Assembly (NCBI GenBank): GCA_016787725.1
Contig: JAEUTZ010000017.1
Span: 1-64,000, forward strand
Length of the DNA: 64,000 nt
Direction of reading: 5' to 3'
Origin: Cyclobacteriaceae bacterium
GTDB lineage: Bacteria > Bacteroidota > Bacteroidia > Cytophagales > Cyclobacteriaceae
Position numbers and translations under genes: made by a program. This document shows, one piece after another, positions 15,338-24,321 of this stretch (positions are counted from its first letter, which is position 1; each line of letters opens with the position of its first letter). The notes beneath the pieces were generated by a model that did no database searches, was not told where the DNA came from, and saw only the letters and a program-made list of their open reading frames with translations.

Positions 15338-17749
15338 TTGAGAAAAATCATAAACATCGTCCTATTTTCATTGACCGCTATTATCGGTTTAGCCCAACCA
15401 AAGCAGGTGACTGTTTCGGGGCTGGTCCGGGATAAAGCAAGTCAGGAGCCTGTTGGTTACGTCAATGTAGTTTTGTTTTCGGAAAAGGATTCAACGTTTG
15501 TTGTTGGAACCGTAAGTGCAGAAAATGGACGATTCTCCATAGCCGGTGTTTCTCCCGGAAATTACTTCCTCGAGTTGAGTTTCGTTGGCTATGCCACTAA
15601 AAGACAATCCATGTTTGTGGGTACGTTGTCCGACTTTTTAGACCTGGGCACCTTTGAAGTGGAAGAAGACTCAAGAGTATTGGCGGAAGTAGTGGTTACC
15701 GGTGCGACAGAAGCGGTGAGCGAAGAGTTAAGTAAGCAAACCTATACACTCGCTGATAACATCAGCCAACAAGGAGGCTCTGTGCTTCAAGCCATGCAAA
15801 ACCTGCCGGGGGTAACCGTGGAGCAGGGTAAACTGCTCATCCGCGGAAATGAAAGAGTGGTTGTACTGATCGATGGAAAGCAGACCGCGCTCACCGGATT
15901 TGGAAATCAATCCGGATTGGATAACCTGCCCGCTTCGGCTATTGATCGGATTGAGATCATAAACAATCCCTCTTCAAAGTATGATGCCAACGGAAATGCC
16001 GGTATTATCAACATCAGGCTGAAAAAAGAAGATCAGTACGGACTAAACGGAAAAGCCGGGTTCGCTGCCGGATTAGGTGCATTATGGGTACGGAAGGAAA
16101 ATCTGCCAGGCATCCGTCCGCAATATCAGGCTACACCGAAGATCAATCCATCCCTCTCCCTTAACTACCGGAAAAAGAAGACCAATGTCTTTCTTCAGGC
16201 AGACAATCTGTACACGGAAACGCTAAACAAAAATGAATTTGTTACGCGAACCTACGAGGATGGCACCGTAATTAATCAGCAGTTAAAGCGTAATAGAAAT
16301 ACGAACGTTTTTAACACCAATGCGGGAATTGACTGGTTCCTGAATGATTATAATACGGTAACGGTTTCAGGACTTTTCAGTCAGGAGTCCATCAAGGACT
16401 ATGGTGACCAGCCCTTCTTTAACGGAAATACCGGGGAAAGCCTCCGGCTTTGGCAGTTTTTGGAAGATGAGGTACTCACCGCAGCGATGGCCACCGTGGC
16501 GTATGAACATAAATTTCTGCAGGCGGGTCACAAACTTAATGTGGGCGTTAATTATACTTTTGACAGGGAAGACGAAAAATATTTCTTTACGAACACAACT
16601 CCCGCCTTTATTGCGGAAGAGTCGTTCTTTCTGATTGCCGATCAAAAAGTTCTTGACTTGACTGTAGATTATACCAAGCCATTGAAACACGGCTTGCTGG
16701 AGACGGGTTTTAAGTTCAGGAACAGGACCATTCCAACCGACATGCAGTTTAACCCTGCTGCAGAAAATTCTGTTTTGGATACCGGAGCCGATGGCAAGGC
16801 CACCTATAAAGAAATCATACCTGCCCTTTACGGCAACTATATATACGAAGTCAAAAAACTGGAAGCCGAAATAGGGTTACGAGTTGAGTATGTAAATTTG
16901 GAATATGAGGTTGATCCAAACCACAATACCTATCAAAGTGACGGCTACAATTACTTTCAACCGTTCCCGAATGCCCGGATGACGTATAAAATAAACGATC
17001 GCAACAGAGTATCAGTATTTTTTAACCGAAGAGTTGACCGCCCGGATGAAGTGGATATTAGGATTTTTCCAAAGTACGATGATGCTGAAATCATCAAAGT
17101 GGGCAACCCTGCGCTTCGGCCACAATTCACAAATTCAGTGGAAGTCGGTTACAAGACAAGCTGGAGCACAGGCTCTGTTTATGTGGCCGCGTACCACCGG
17201 TTTGCCGAAGGAACCATCACCCGTATCGCAAGTACCCTTCCCGGCAGCTACCTGATCTATGCAACAACTCAAAATGCCGGTACAAGCTACAATACCGGAG
17301 TGGAGTTCACCTATAATCAGGATATTGCCAAATGGTATTCATCCAATCTTACTGCCAACGTATACCGGAATCAAATAAATGCCTTCACCGTTGAAAACAA
17401 ATACCCTGAGCCACACATCTTTTCAGCCGGGCGTCAGGAAATACTTTCGGGGAATATTAAATGGAATAATATCGTTCGCTTAAAGCAGGGGTTTGAAGCG
17501 CAAGTGAACGTGTTGTATCTGGCTAAAGACATCCTGCCGCAAGGCGAAATTGAACCCCGATACGCATTGAACATGGGGATAAAAAAGAGTATTCAAAAAG
17601 GAAATGGCGAGTTATTTTTTAATGCCACAGACCTATTCAATACGTATGTGATAAAGAAAGAAATACAAGGAACCGATTTCAGGTACACAAGCGAAGATTA
17701 CTTTGAAACACAGGTTATTCGGGTAGGGTATAGTTATAAATGGAATTGA
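15338..17749 (+). CDS. TonB-dependent outer-membrane receptor with CarboxypepD_reg-like domain
   Basis: An 803-residue outer-membrane protein. After a signal peptide (MRKIINIVLFSLTAIIGLAQ) comes a carboxypeptidase-regulatory-like beta-sandwich (VSGLVRDKASQEPVGYVNVV, residues ~25-110), then a plug domain (QAMQNLPGVTVEQGKLLIRG, NNPSSKYDANGNAGIINI) and a large beta-barrel of the outer_membrane_beta-barrel type ending in YKWN. These receptors import an unidentified ligand with energy from TonB. There is no SusD partner, so it is not a SusCD pair. The start is a TTG codon at 15338, chosen because the signal peptide begins there and no ATG is in a suitable place. Confidence 0.87.
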   Translation: MRKIINIVLFSLTAIIGLAQPKQVTVSGLVRDKASQEPVGYVNVVLFSEKDSTFVVGTVSAENGRFSIAGVSPGNYFLELSFVGYATKRQSMFVGTLSDFLDLGTFEVEEDSRVLAEVVVTGATEAVSEELSKQTYTLADNISQQGGSVLQAMQNLPGVTVEQGKLLIRGNERVVVLIDGKQTALTGFGNQSGLDNLPASAIDRIEIINNPSSKYDANGNAGIINIRLKKEDQYGLNGKAGFAAGLGALWVRKENLPGIRPQYQATPKINPSLSLNYRKKKTNVFLQADNLYTETLNKNEFVTRTYEDGTVINQQLKRNRNTNVFNTNAGIDWFLNDYNTVTVSGLFSQESIKDYGDQPFFNGNTGESLRLWQFLEDEVLTAAMATVAYEHKFLQAGHKLNVGVNYTFDREDEKYFFTNTTPAFIAEESFFLIADQKVLDLTVDYTKPLKHGLLETGFKFRNRTIPTDMQFNPAAENSVLDTGADGKATYKEIIPALYGNYIYEVKKLEAEIGLRVEYVNLEYEVDPNHNTYQSDGYNYFQPFPNARMTYKINDRNRVSVFFNRRVDRPDEVDIRIFPKYDDAEIIKVGNPALRPQFTNSVEVGYKTSWSTGSVYVAAYHRFAEGTITRIASTLPGSYLIYATTQNAGTSYNTGVEFTYNQDIAKWYSSNLTANVYRNQINAFTVENKYPEPHIFSAGRQEILSGNIKWNNIVRLKQGFEAQVNVLYLAKDILPQGEIEPRYALNMGIKKSIQKGNGELFFNATDLFNTYVIKKEIQGTDFRYTSEDYFETQVIRVGYSYKWN

Positions 17750-17860
17750 ATAAACGGGGCTGACCTTCGGCAATGGCCGGCTCTAGCCGGGGACAATGAT
17801 GGCTATTCGATATACCCGGAATTATGGGCAGGGATTTTTTACGCAAGGAGGTTTGCAAAA

Positions 17861-17890
17861 TAAAGGAAGCTGATTGTTCAGCCTCCTTTA
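17861..17890 (+). terminator. Long hairpin downstream of the TonB receptor gene
   Basis: TAAAGGAAGCTGA (17861-17873) pairs with TCAGCCTCCTTTA (17878-17890) with one mismatch and a 4-base loop. This is a strong hairpin for transcription to end on, although the following T-tract is short (TTC). A weaker hairpin CCGGCT/AGCCGG lies about 90 bases before it. Confidence 0.5.
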
Positions 17891-17926
17891 TTCAGCAACA
17901 TCAACGGGCTAATTTCCTCCGCTTAA

Positions 17927-18070
17927 TTCCGCTACGAATTCATTGAGTTCATCAAAGGTCTTGGTGCATTGAAAATTGAAAGCTACTTTTCTCCTAGAGA
18001 ACTTCGGCACACAGAAGTTTTGAACAAATTGAAACTTGAAATTGACAGCCTATGCATTTTACAAAATTAG
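17927..18070 (+). pseudogene. C-terminal gene fragment, unrecognised
   Basis: An open frame with no start codon, after a TAA at 17924, encodes EFIEFIKGLGALKIESYFSP followed by RELRHTEVLNKLKLEID and stops at 18068. The helical, charged composition looks like real protein rather than chance, and it overlaps the start of the VOC gene in another frame. I take it as the 3' remnant of a lost gene, at low confidence. Confidence 0.3.
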
Positions 18071-18414
18071 TGCCTAGTGTATTTTATACGGACCTTTCAG
18101 ACGGGCTTACCTTGTTTGTCGATTGTCTGCAATTCACGATTGTGCATATCGATTTGCATTTGCCGCAACCGTACTGTGTATTGAAAAAAGACGGACTTAG
18201 CATTATGGTTTTTCAAGATGAACCATTGGCAAAAGAGCATCATCCTGAACTTAGGCTGGTGACGGATAATATTGAAGAAGCCTATGCAGGTGTGTGTGCC
18301 ACCCATCCGCATCTGCTGCACCCGAATCTTGATAAAGTTACGGTCCGACCTTGGGGTGCAAAAGAATTTGCGATTGCAGATAGTCAACTCGGCATTCGAT
18401 TTATGCAATGGTGA
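18052..18414 (+). CDS. VOC/glyoxalase-fold protein
   Basis: A 120-residue single-domain protein of the vicinal-oxygen-chelate superfamily. It shows the paired beta-alpha-beta-beta-beta modules: LVPSVFYTDLSDGLTLFVDC and LVTDNIEEAYAGVCA with the closing strand KEFAIADSQLGIRFMQW. Members include glyoxalases, extradiol dioxygenases and metal-dependent resistance proteins; the metal ligands are not obvious here (candidate Glu in FQDEPL and His in the KEHHPE loop), so it may be a binding protein. It is followed by a cupin gene about 100 bases downstream. Confidence 0.75.
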   Translation: MHFTKLVPSVFYTDLSDGLTLFVDCLQFTIVHIDLHLPQPYCVLKKDGLSIMVFQDEPLAKEHHPELRLVTDNIEEAYAGVCATHPHLLHPNLDKVTVRPWGAKEFAIADSQLGIRFMQW

Positions 18415-18518
18415 CCATGCGGGAAAGGGTGAAAGCAACGAATCGCTAATCCGGGTTTACTAATCTACTCTGTAAAAAAGGAATGGAACGAAGTACCACA
18501 GTAATAAAATAGTCCCCC

Positions 18519-18845
18519 ATGAACAACTCAATAGAATCTTCCAAAGCATTTGTTGCTGCTGAACGTATCGCCTACGCAGCAGGGTCGGTGGTGAGCAAGA
18601 CCATCGTGAAGAAACCTTCCGGAAACATTACCTTGTTTGCCTTCGATAAAGGCGAGGGCCTGGCCGAACACAGCTCCCCGCACGATGCCCTGGTACAGGT
18701 GTTGGACGGGCAGGTTGAAATTACTATGAGTGGAATGGCACACCATCTGCAAGCAGGACAATGCATCCTCTTACCGGCCAACATTCCCCACGCACTCAAG
18801 GCTACCGGACAATTCAAGATGATGCTAACGATGATCAAGAGTTAA
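18519..18845 (+). CDS. Small cupin-domain protein
   Basis: A 108-residue single cupin. Cupin motif 1 reads GEGLAEHSSPHDALVQVLDG (histidines in the metal positions), and motif 2 reads LQAGQCILLPANIPHALKA, with a histidine after the P-x-x-x-P-H turn. Such proteins bind a metal ion and are often small-molecule sensors or isomerases of unknown substrate. The spacing between motifs is short, as in typical one-domain cupins. It is a likely neighbour in transcription of the VOC gene. Confidence 0.8.
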   Translation: MNNSIESSKAFVAAERIAYAAGSVVSKTIVKKPSGNITLFAFDKGEGLAEHSSPHDALVQVLDGQVEITMSGMAHHLQAGQCILLPANIPHALKATGQFKMMLTMIKS

Positions 18846-18921
18846 GTTTTCAAATTGTCTTTTTCAACGGCTATAAAATAATGGAACGCGAGCCGTATCT
18901 TTATTGTCAAACCCACGTACC

Positions 18922-21900
18922 ATGCGCTTGCAACGGATTCTGTTCTTACTAATTGCCATCAGCTTTTATTCGTGTGAAGAAAAACCAGATCCCAGGATCA
19001 AACAACTCCCGGCTGCTACCATCAGCTCCATGGCGCAGGCCATTGAGAAAACGGTAACGCCTCAAATTGAATCGGGCCTGGTGTTGAAACTCTGGGGTGT
19101 GGATTCCCTGGTGGCCGATCCGGTTTCCATTGACATCGATGATCAGGGCCGCCTCTATTATACCCGCACCAACCGCCAGAAGAATTCCGAGTTTGATATC
19201 CGCGGTCATGAAGACTGGGAGATCGGGTCGATCCAATTAAAAACCATCGAAGAGAAGCGGGCCTTTTTGCACAAGGTGTTGGCCCCGGAACTCAGCAAAA
19301 AGAATGAATGGCTGCGCGACCTGAATGGCGATGGCTCCCACGACTGGCGCGACATGACGATAGAGAAAGAGCACATCTACCGGATCGAAGATACGGATGG
19401 CGATGGTTTGGCCGATCGATCGCAATTGGTGGTGGATGACTTTCATGATGAAGTGACCGATGCAGCCGGGGGAATCTTAAAACACGGTGATGATCTGTTT
19501 GTCGGCATCGGTCCGGACTTGTGGCGGATAAAGGAGAACAAGTATGGTTTGGCCGATACAAAGACTTCCATCTCCAGCGGGTATGGCATTCACATCGGCT
19601 TTGGCGGGCATGGAATGTCGGGTATTGAAGTTGGCCCTGAGGGAAAGATCTACTGGCAGATTGGGGACATCGGCTTTAGTGGAGTAAGTCCGGACGGTAC
19701 GAAGTGGGAGTATCCCAACAGTGGTGTCATCGTGCGATCCAATCCGGATGGCAGCGACTTTGAAGTCTTTGCCTATGGCAACCGCAACACGCACGAGTTT
19801 GTTTTCGATGAATACGGAAATCTGATCAGTGAGGACAACGATGGCGATCATCCCGGAGAGAGTGAACGCATCGTGTATGTTGTGAATGGTGCCGACATCG
19901 GCTGGCGCTCCAATTGGCAATATGGCAAGTACCGCGATCCGGACAACAATGAATACAAAGTATGGATGGATGAGAAAATGTATGTGCCCCGCTTTGAGGG
20001 GCAGCCGGCTTATATTTTACCTACGATTAAAAACTTTGTGAATGGCCCCACCGGCATGTTGTACAACCCGGGCACGGCCTGGAATGGTCAATACAAGAAT
20101 ACCTTTTTCATTGTGGAGTTTGTTGGCAATCCAACCCGGTCTGGGTTGCATTCCTTTAAACTAAAACCCAGTGGAGCCTCGTTTGAGTTTGTGGAATCGA
20201 AGCTGCTGCTGAGTGGCGTGTTGGCCACGGGCATTGATTGGGGACCGGATGGGGCCATGTACCTGGGCGATTGGATTGAAGGCTGGGGCACGAAAGATTA
20301 TGGGCGCATCTGGAAACTTGATGTGGCCGATCCGGATGCCGAAGTGCGCAAAGAAACCGAGCAGCACATCAAAGCCGATTTTAAGAAGTACGAGCTGCAA
20401 CAACTTAGAGACTTACTGACGCATGCAGATATGCGGGTGCGGCAGAAGGCACAATTTGAATTGGCAACCCGGCAAACGGAAGGGTTGGAGGTTTTGAAGG
20501 AGGCATTGGAACAGAAAGAGCATCAGTTGGCTCGGGTGCATGCGATTTGGGGAATCAGTCAGTTTGCCCGCAAAGAGTTGACGCACGCAGCCTTGCTGGT
20601 ACCTTATTTACAAGATAGTGATCCTGAAATCCGGGCACAGGCTGCGAAGTGGATTGGCGATGTTCGGTACAAGGATGCCGGAGCGCAATTGCTTCCACTC
20701 TTAAAAGATGATAACAGCCGGGCCCGCTTTTTTGCAGCAGAAGCATTGGGCCGGATTGAATACGAACCGGCCATTGAACCCCTCATTGACATGCTCGAAG
20801 TCAACAATGATGTGGACAACTACCTGCGCCATGCCGGAAGTCTGGCCTTGGCCCGCATCGGGAAGGCGGAACCGGTACTCGCCTTGTCAACACACTCCAG
20901 CAAAGCCGTGCGCATCGCTGCCGTTGTTGCCTTGCGTAGAATGCAGCATCCCGGCATCCGGGTATTCTTAAAAGATGCGGATGAGTTTATTGTAACTGAA
21001 ACCGCCCGCGCGATCAATGATGATTTGTCAATACCCGAAGCATTACCCGACTTAGCCAATGCATTGAGTGATCATCGGTTTGCCAACGAGGCGTTCGTGC
21101 GCAGAGCCATCAATGCAAACTTGCGCCTGGGAACGGAACAAGCGCTTCAAAACCTGATCGCATATAGTAACCATGCCGGAAGTCCGGCCACCATGCGGGC
21201 CGAAGCCCTGGATGCCTTGAGTACATGGGCGAAGCCTTCGGTATTGGATCGGGTCGATGGTCGCTTTCGGGGTGAGATCACCCGCGCATTGGCACCCGTT
21301 CAAAACCTGGCCGGAGCTACCCTGATCCAGCTGTTAAGCGATAAGGAAGTATTGGTCAGACAATCTTCTGCAAAAGCATGCGGTAAGTTGATGATTGAAT
21401 CTGCGGCTCCGGCATTGATGGCGCGGTTGAAAGGGGATGCATCACCTGAAGTGAAGGTGGCTGCCTTAAGATCATTGTCGCAACTGATGGGCAGCACCAT
21501 GGATGCGGCCATCAAGTTCGCATTAGCAGACAAGGAAAAATCAGTACGCGTAGCCGGCCTTGATTTAATAAGTACCGCTAAACTGGAACCCGCACTGATG
21601 GTAACGTTGCTTACGGAGGTAATCAAGTCGCGAACTGTAGAAGAGAAGCAAACTGCAGTAACTGCCCTTGGCGGCATCCCGGTTCCTTATTCGGAGCAAG
21701 CATTTACGAAGCTGTTGGATCAACTGGAAGCTGGCAAATTACCGGTCGAAGTACAGTTTGAATTGGCGGATGCTATTGACAGCACCCATGCCCAGCCTCT
21801 GATTGATCGCTTCAAAAGCCTAATACGTAATTCCGGTCCGGATTCGTTAAAGACGATGTATGCCGGAGCGCTGGTGGGTGGCGATCCAAGGAGAGGCGCT

Positions 21901-22299
21901 GGAATTTTCTGGGGTCATCCTACCGCCCAATGTGTGCGGTGTCATGCCTTCAATGATTATGGTGGTTCGGCCGGCCCGCGCATGAATGGTGTTGGCAAAC
22001 GGTTGACCCGCGAACAGTTGCTGGAAGCTCTTGTGAATCCCAGTGCCCGAATTGCACCCGGGTATGGCATGGTAACGCTGGAACTGAACGAATCGAAACG
22101 GATCACCGGAATATTACAGGAAGAAAAACCGGAGGGCTATGTTTTGAAGATTGGAGATAAGCCCGATACGTTGATCAGTAAATCGATGGTGGCCAAAAAG
22201 ATTGATTCGCCTTCGAGCATGCCACCCATGCAGTACATCTTGTCTAAAAAGGAGTTGCGCGATGTAATCGCATTTTTAGCCGTGCTGAACGAGGAGTGA
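18922..22299 (+). CDS. HEAT-repeat, PVC-type haem-binding CxxCH lipoprotein with sugar-dehydrogenase-like N-domain
   Basis: About 1125 residues from the ATG at 18922 (an in-frame TTG lies 18 bases upstream). The N-terminus ends in SFYSC and is probably lipidated. Residues ~40-460 form a glucose/sorbosone-dehydrogenase-like beta-propeller (GGHGMSGIEVGPEGKIYW, FAYGNRNTHEFVFDEYGNL), with Ca-binding-like DLNGDGSHDW and DTDGDGLADR loops. Residues ~480-960 are HEAT repeats. The C-terminus is a cytochrome c domain with CVRCH at residue 1004 and a candidate axial Met in SMPPMQ. It would oxidise a periplasmic substrate and pass electrons to the haem. The promoter-like TATCTTTA lies at 18896-18903. Confidence 0.85.
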   Translation: MRLQRILFLLIAISFYSCEEKPDPRIKQLPAATISSMAQAIEKTVTPQIESGLVLKLWGVDSLVADPVSIDIDDQGRLYYTRTNRQKNSEFDIRGHEDWEIGSIQLKTIEEKRAFLHKVLAPELSKKNEWLRDLNGDGSHDWRDMTIEKEHIYRIEDTDGDGLADRSQLVVDDFHDEVTDAAGGILKHGDDLFVGIGPDLWRIKENKYGLADTKTSISSGYGIHIGFGGHGMSGIEVGPEGKIYWQIGDIGFSGVSPDGTKWEYPNSGVIVRSNPDGSDFEVFAYGNRNTHEFVFDEYGNLISEDNDGDHPGESERIVYVVNGADIGWRSNWQYGKYRDPDNNEYKVWMDEKMYVPRFEGQPAYILPTIKNFVNGPTGMLYNPGTAWNGQYKNTFFIVEFVGNPTRSGLHSFKLKPSGASFEFVESKLLLSGVLATGIDWGPDGAMYLGDWIEGWGTKDYGRIWKLDVADPDAEVRKETEQHIKADFKKYELQQLRDLLTHADMRVRQKAQFELATRQTEGLEVLKEALEQKEHQLARVHAIWGISQFARKELTHAALLVPYLQDSDPEIRAQAAKWIGDVRYKDAGAQLLPLLKDDNSRARFFAAEALGRIEYEPAIEPLIDMLEVNNDVDNYLRHAGSLALARIGKAEPVLALSTHSSKAVRIAAVVALRRMQHPGIRVFLKDADEFIVTETARAINDDLSIPEALPDLANALSDHRFANEAFVRRAINANLRLGTEQALQNLIAYSNHAGSPATMRAEALDALSTWAKPSVLDRVDGRFRGEITRALAPVQNLAGATLIQLLSDKEVLVRQSSAKACGKLMIESAAPALMARLKGDASPEVKVAALRSLSQLMGSTMDAAIKFALADKEKSVRVAGLDLISTAKLEPALMVTLLTEVIKSRTVEEKQTAVTALGGIPVPYSEQAFTKLLDQLEAGKLPVEVQFELADAIDSTHAQPLIDRFKSLIRNSGPDSLKTMYAGALVGGDPRRGAGIFWGHPTAQCVRCHAFNDYGGSAGPRMNGVGKRLTREQLLEALVNPSARIAPGYGMVTLELNESKRITGILQEEKPEGYVLKIGDKPDTLISKSMVAKKIDSPSSMPPMQYILSKKELRDVIAFLAVLNEE

Positions 22300-22301
22300 G
22301 G

Positions 22302-22991
22302 TTACGAAAGAGAAACGGTTACCTGGGGCTGAGGTTGTTTCAGCTTCAGGGCGGCCCGGTAGAAAACATACACCGCCACGGCCATCAGCACATGGCTGAT
22401 GTCGATGTAATTGAACCAGGGGCTGATGGAAATCTCATTCATGTAGATCACAGCAGCCACGCTGGCGATGCTTACGCCCACCATCATCATGGCGCTGCCC
22501 TGATCGCGCGATTTGAGAAATACGTAGCCGTGAAAAGGAAGCACAACAGCCAGTAATCCATAACCCGAATGAAATTCAACCCAGCCGAAGTTGAGCGTGT
22601 ATATAGTAACACTCATCACCGTGAGCAACTCGAGAATATTCAAGACAAGAAAGAAATTGCCAACAGCTGGTGCAATGCGCGACTTAGCGTGCTCGATGGA
22701 AGAGCGTTCAATCAGGGCTACACTAAACATGCTAACGATCCAGCCGGGTAATTTCCAGGCAAAGGAAAAAGCATACAGAAAACCATGACCAAGAAGGCCG
22801 CCCAGCAAGGTGGCCAATCCTAATAATCCAAAGTACCACTGCAGATACAGGAACGTGCGGCCGGTGAAGGAACGTTTGCGCAGTTGAAACAAAGCGTAGA
22901 AACAAACTGCGGATACGATCAGATCGGTGAGCATGTTCACAGGCTCATCGATGCGGAGATGAAAAAGATACAAAGACGGTTGTGCAGCCAT
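22302..22991 (-). CDS. Seven-helix membrane protein of unknown function
   Basis: A 229-residue protein with seven hydrophobic segments beginning at about residues 20, 47, 76, 108, 139, 166 and 193. It opens IDEPVNMLTDLIVSAVCFYA, which resembles the family listed as DUF6962, but I cannot confirm the assignment. Conserved-looking polar residues within helices are few (GLLGHGFLYAF, DISHVLMAVAVY). It converges with the upstream HEAT protein, with two bases between the stop codons, and diverges from the sarcosine-oxidase paralogue. Confidence 0.6.
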   Translation of the reverse strand: MAAQPSLYLFHLRIDEPVNMLTDLIVSAVCFYALFQLRKRSFTGRTFLYLQWYFGLLGLATLLGGLLGHGFLYAFSFAWKLPGWIVSMFSVALIERSSIEHAKSRIAPAVGNFFLVLNILELLTVMSVTIYTLNFGWVEFHSGYGLLAVVLPFHGYVFLKSRDQGSAMMMVGVSIASVAAVIYMNEISISPWFNYIDISHVLMAVAVYVFYRAALKLKQPQPQVTVSLS

Positions 22992-23115
22992 AACCTGATA
23001 AACTGTGGTTAAAACGAGAATGACAGGTGATTGGTTTGTATCCTGGTTTGGAATTTCGGTAAAATGATAAAAGTCATCATTTCAGAATTCGGGGTTCGTT
23101 ATATACCTTGGGTGG

Positions 23116-24270
23116 ATGAGTAAGTCATTCGATGCCATTGTGTTGGGTGTAGGGTCGATGGGCGCACCGGCCTGTTACTACCTGGCAAGTCGTGGATATA
23201 CGGTGTTGGGGTTGGAGCAGTTCGACATTCCCCATGATCAGGGTTCGCATGCAGGGCAGAGCCGGATCATCCGTAAAGCATATTTCGAGCATTCCGATTA
23301 TGTTCCGCTGTTGGAGCGGGCCTATGCCAATTGGAAGAGCTTCGAGCAATTAACCGGTTCACAACTGTATTTTCCAACGGGCTTGCTGTATGCCGGTACT
23401 TCCGATGGCCTGTTACTGAAAGGCGTTAAAGAATCGGCCGCCCGATTCAACATTCCGCTGGAAAGTATTTCAGCTATTAAAGATCGGTTTCACCAATTTA
23501 ACCTGCCCGATTCATATGAAGTAATGTTTGAGCCGGACGCGGGCTTCCTTACGCCTGAACGTGCCATTGTTACGTATGCTGAACAAGCGTTGGTAGCGGG
23601 GGCGGAACTGCATACCAAAGAACCGGTGCTGGAGTGGAAGCCGGAGGGGAGTGGAATTCAGGTGAAGACCAACCGCGGAGTGTATACCAGTCAATCGTTA
23701 GTGATAACAGCAGGCCCGTGGGCATCGAACTTCATTCCTGCACTGGCCCCGAAGTTGAAGGTAACACGCCAGGTAATCGGTTGGGTAAATCCAAAACAAC
23801 GAGCACCTTTTCAATTGGGGAACTTTCCATGCTGGATGGTTGATGATTCACAACCGGGCATGTATTATGGATTTCCTGTACTACCGGTTGGGAAGTTTGG
23901 CGGGCCGATCGGATTGAAGGTGGCCCACCATTATCCGGGAACTCCGGTTAACCCCGACCAGGTGAACCGAAACGTTTCAACTGCCGAAGAAGAACTGCTG
24001 GTAAATGCCATTAAGCGAATTCTTCCGCAAGGCTATGGATCCACCCATACACTGAAGACCTGCTTATACACCAACACACCCGATGAAAATTTTATCATTG
24101 ACTACCTGCCGGGATATGATAACCGTGTAGCGATAGCAGCAGGCTTTAGCGGGCATGGGTTCAAGTTCTCATCCGCAGTGGGCGAGGTGTTGGCTGATTT
24201 GGCTATGGGCAAGACGATCAACTTACCCATTGGCTTTTTAGGAATAAACCGGTTCATGACAAGCCATTGA
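23116..24270 (+). CDS. Cytoplasmic sarcosine oxidase / N-methyltryptophan oxidase-like flavoprotein
   Basis: A 384-residue FAD-dependent amine oxidase of the monomeric sarcosine oxidase family. The dinucleotide-binding site GVGSMG is at residues 11-16 and KTCLYTNTPDENFIID places Cys316 at the position of the covalent-flavin cysteine (Cys315 in characterised enzymes). There is no signal peptide, so the protein should act in the cytoplasm, in contrast to the close paralogue at 13686. The length is normal for the family. Substrate could be sarcosine, N-methyl-tryptophan or another secondary amine; sequence alone does not decide. It is followed by a barrel protein gene. Confidence 0.87.
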   Translation: MSKSFDAIVLGVGSMGAPACYYLASRGYTVLGLEQFDIPHDQGSHAGQSRIIRKAYFEHSDYVPLLERAYANWKSFEQLTGSQLYFPTGLLYAGTSDGLLLKGVKESAARFNIPLESISAIKDRFHQFNLPDSYEVMFEPDAGFLTPERAIVTYAEQALVAGAELHTKEPVLEWKPEGSGIQVKTNRGVYTSQSLVITAGPWASNFIPALAPKLKVTRQVIGWVNPKQRAPFQLGNFPCWMVDDSQPGMYYGFPVLPVGKFGGPIGLKVAHHYPGTPVNPDQVNRNVSTAEEELLVNAIKRILPQGYGSTHTLKTCLYTNTPDENFIIDYLPGYDNRVAIAAGFSGHGFKFSSAVGEVLADLAMGKTINLPIGFLGINRFMTSH

Positions 24271-24321
24271 AATACTTTTCGGAAATTTGAGCCCGTTATT
24301 CATTTCATCAACTCTACAATC

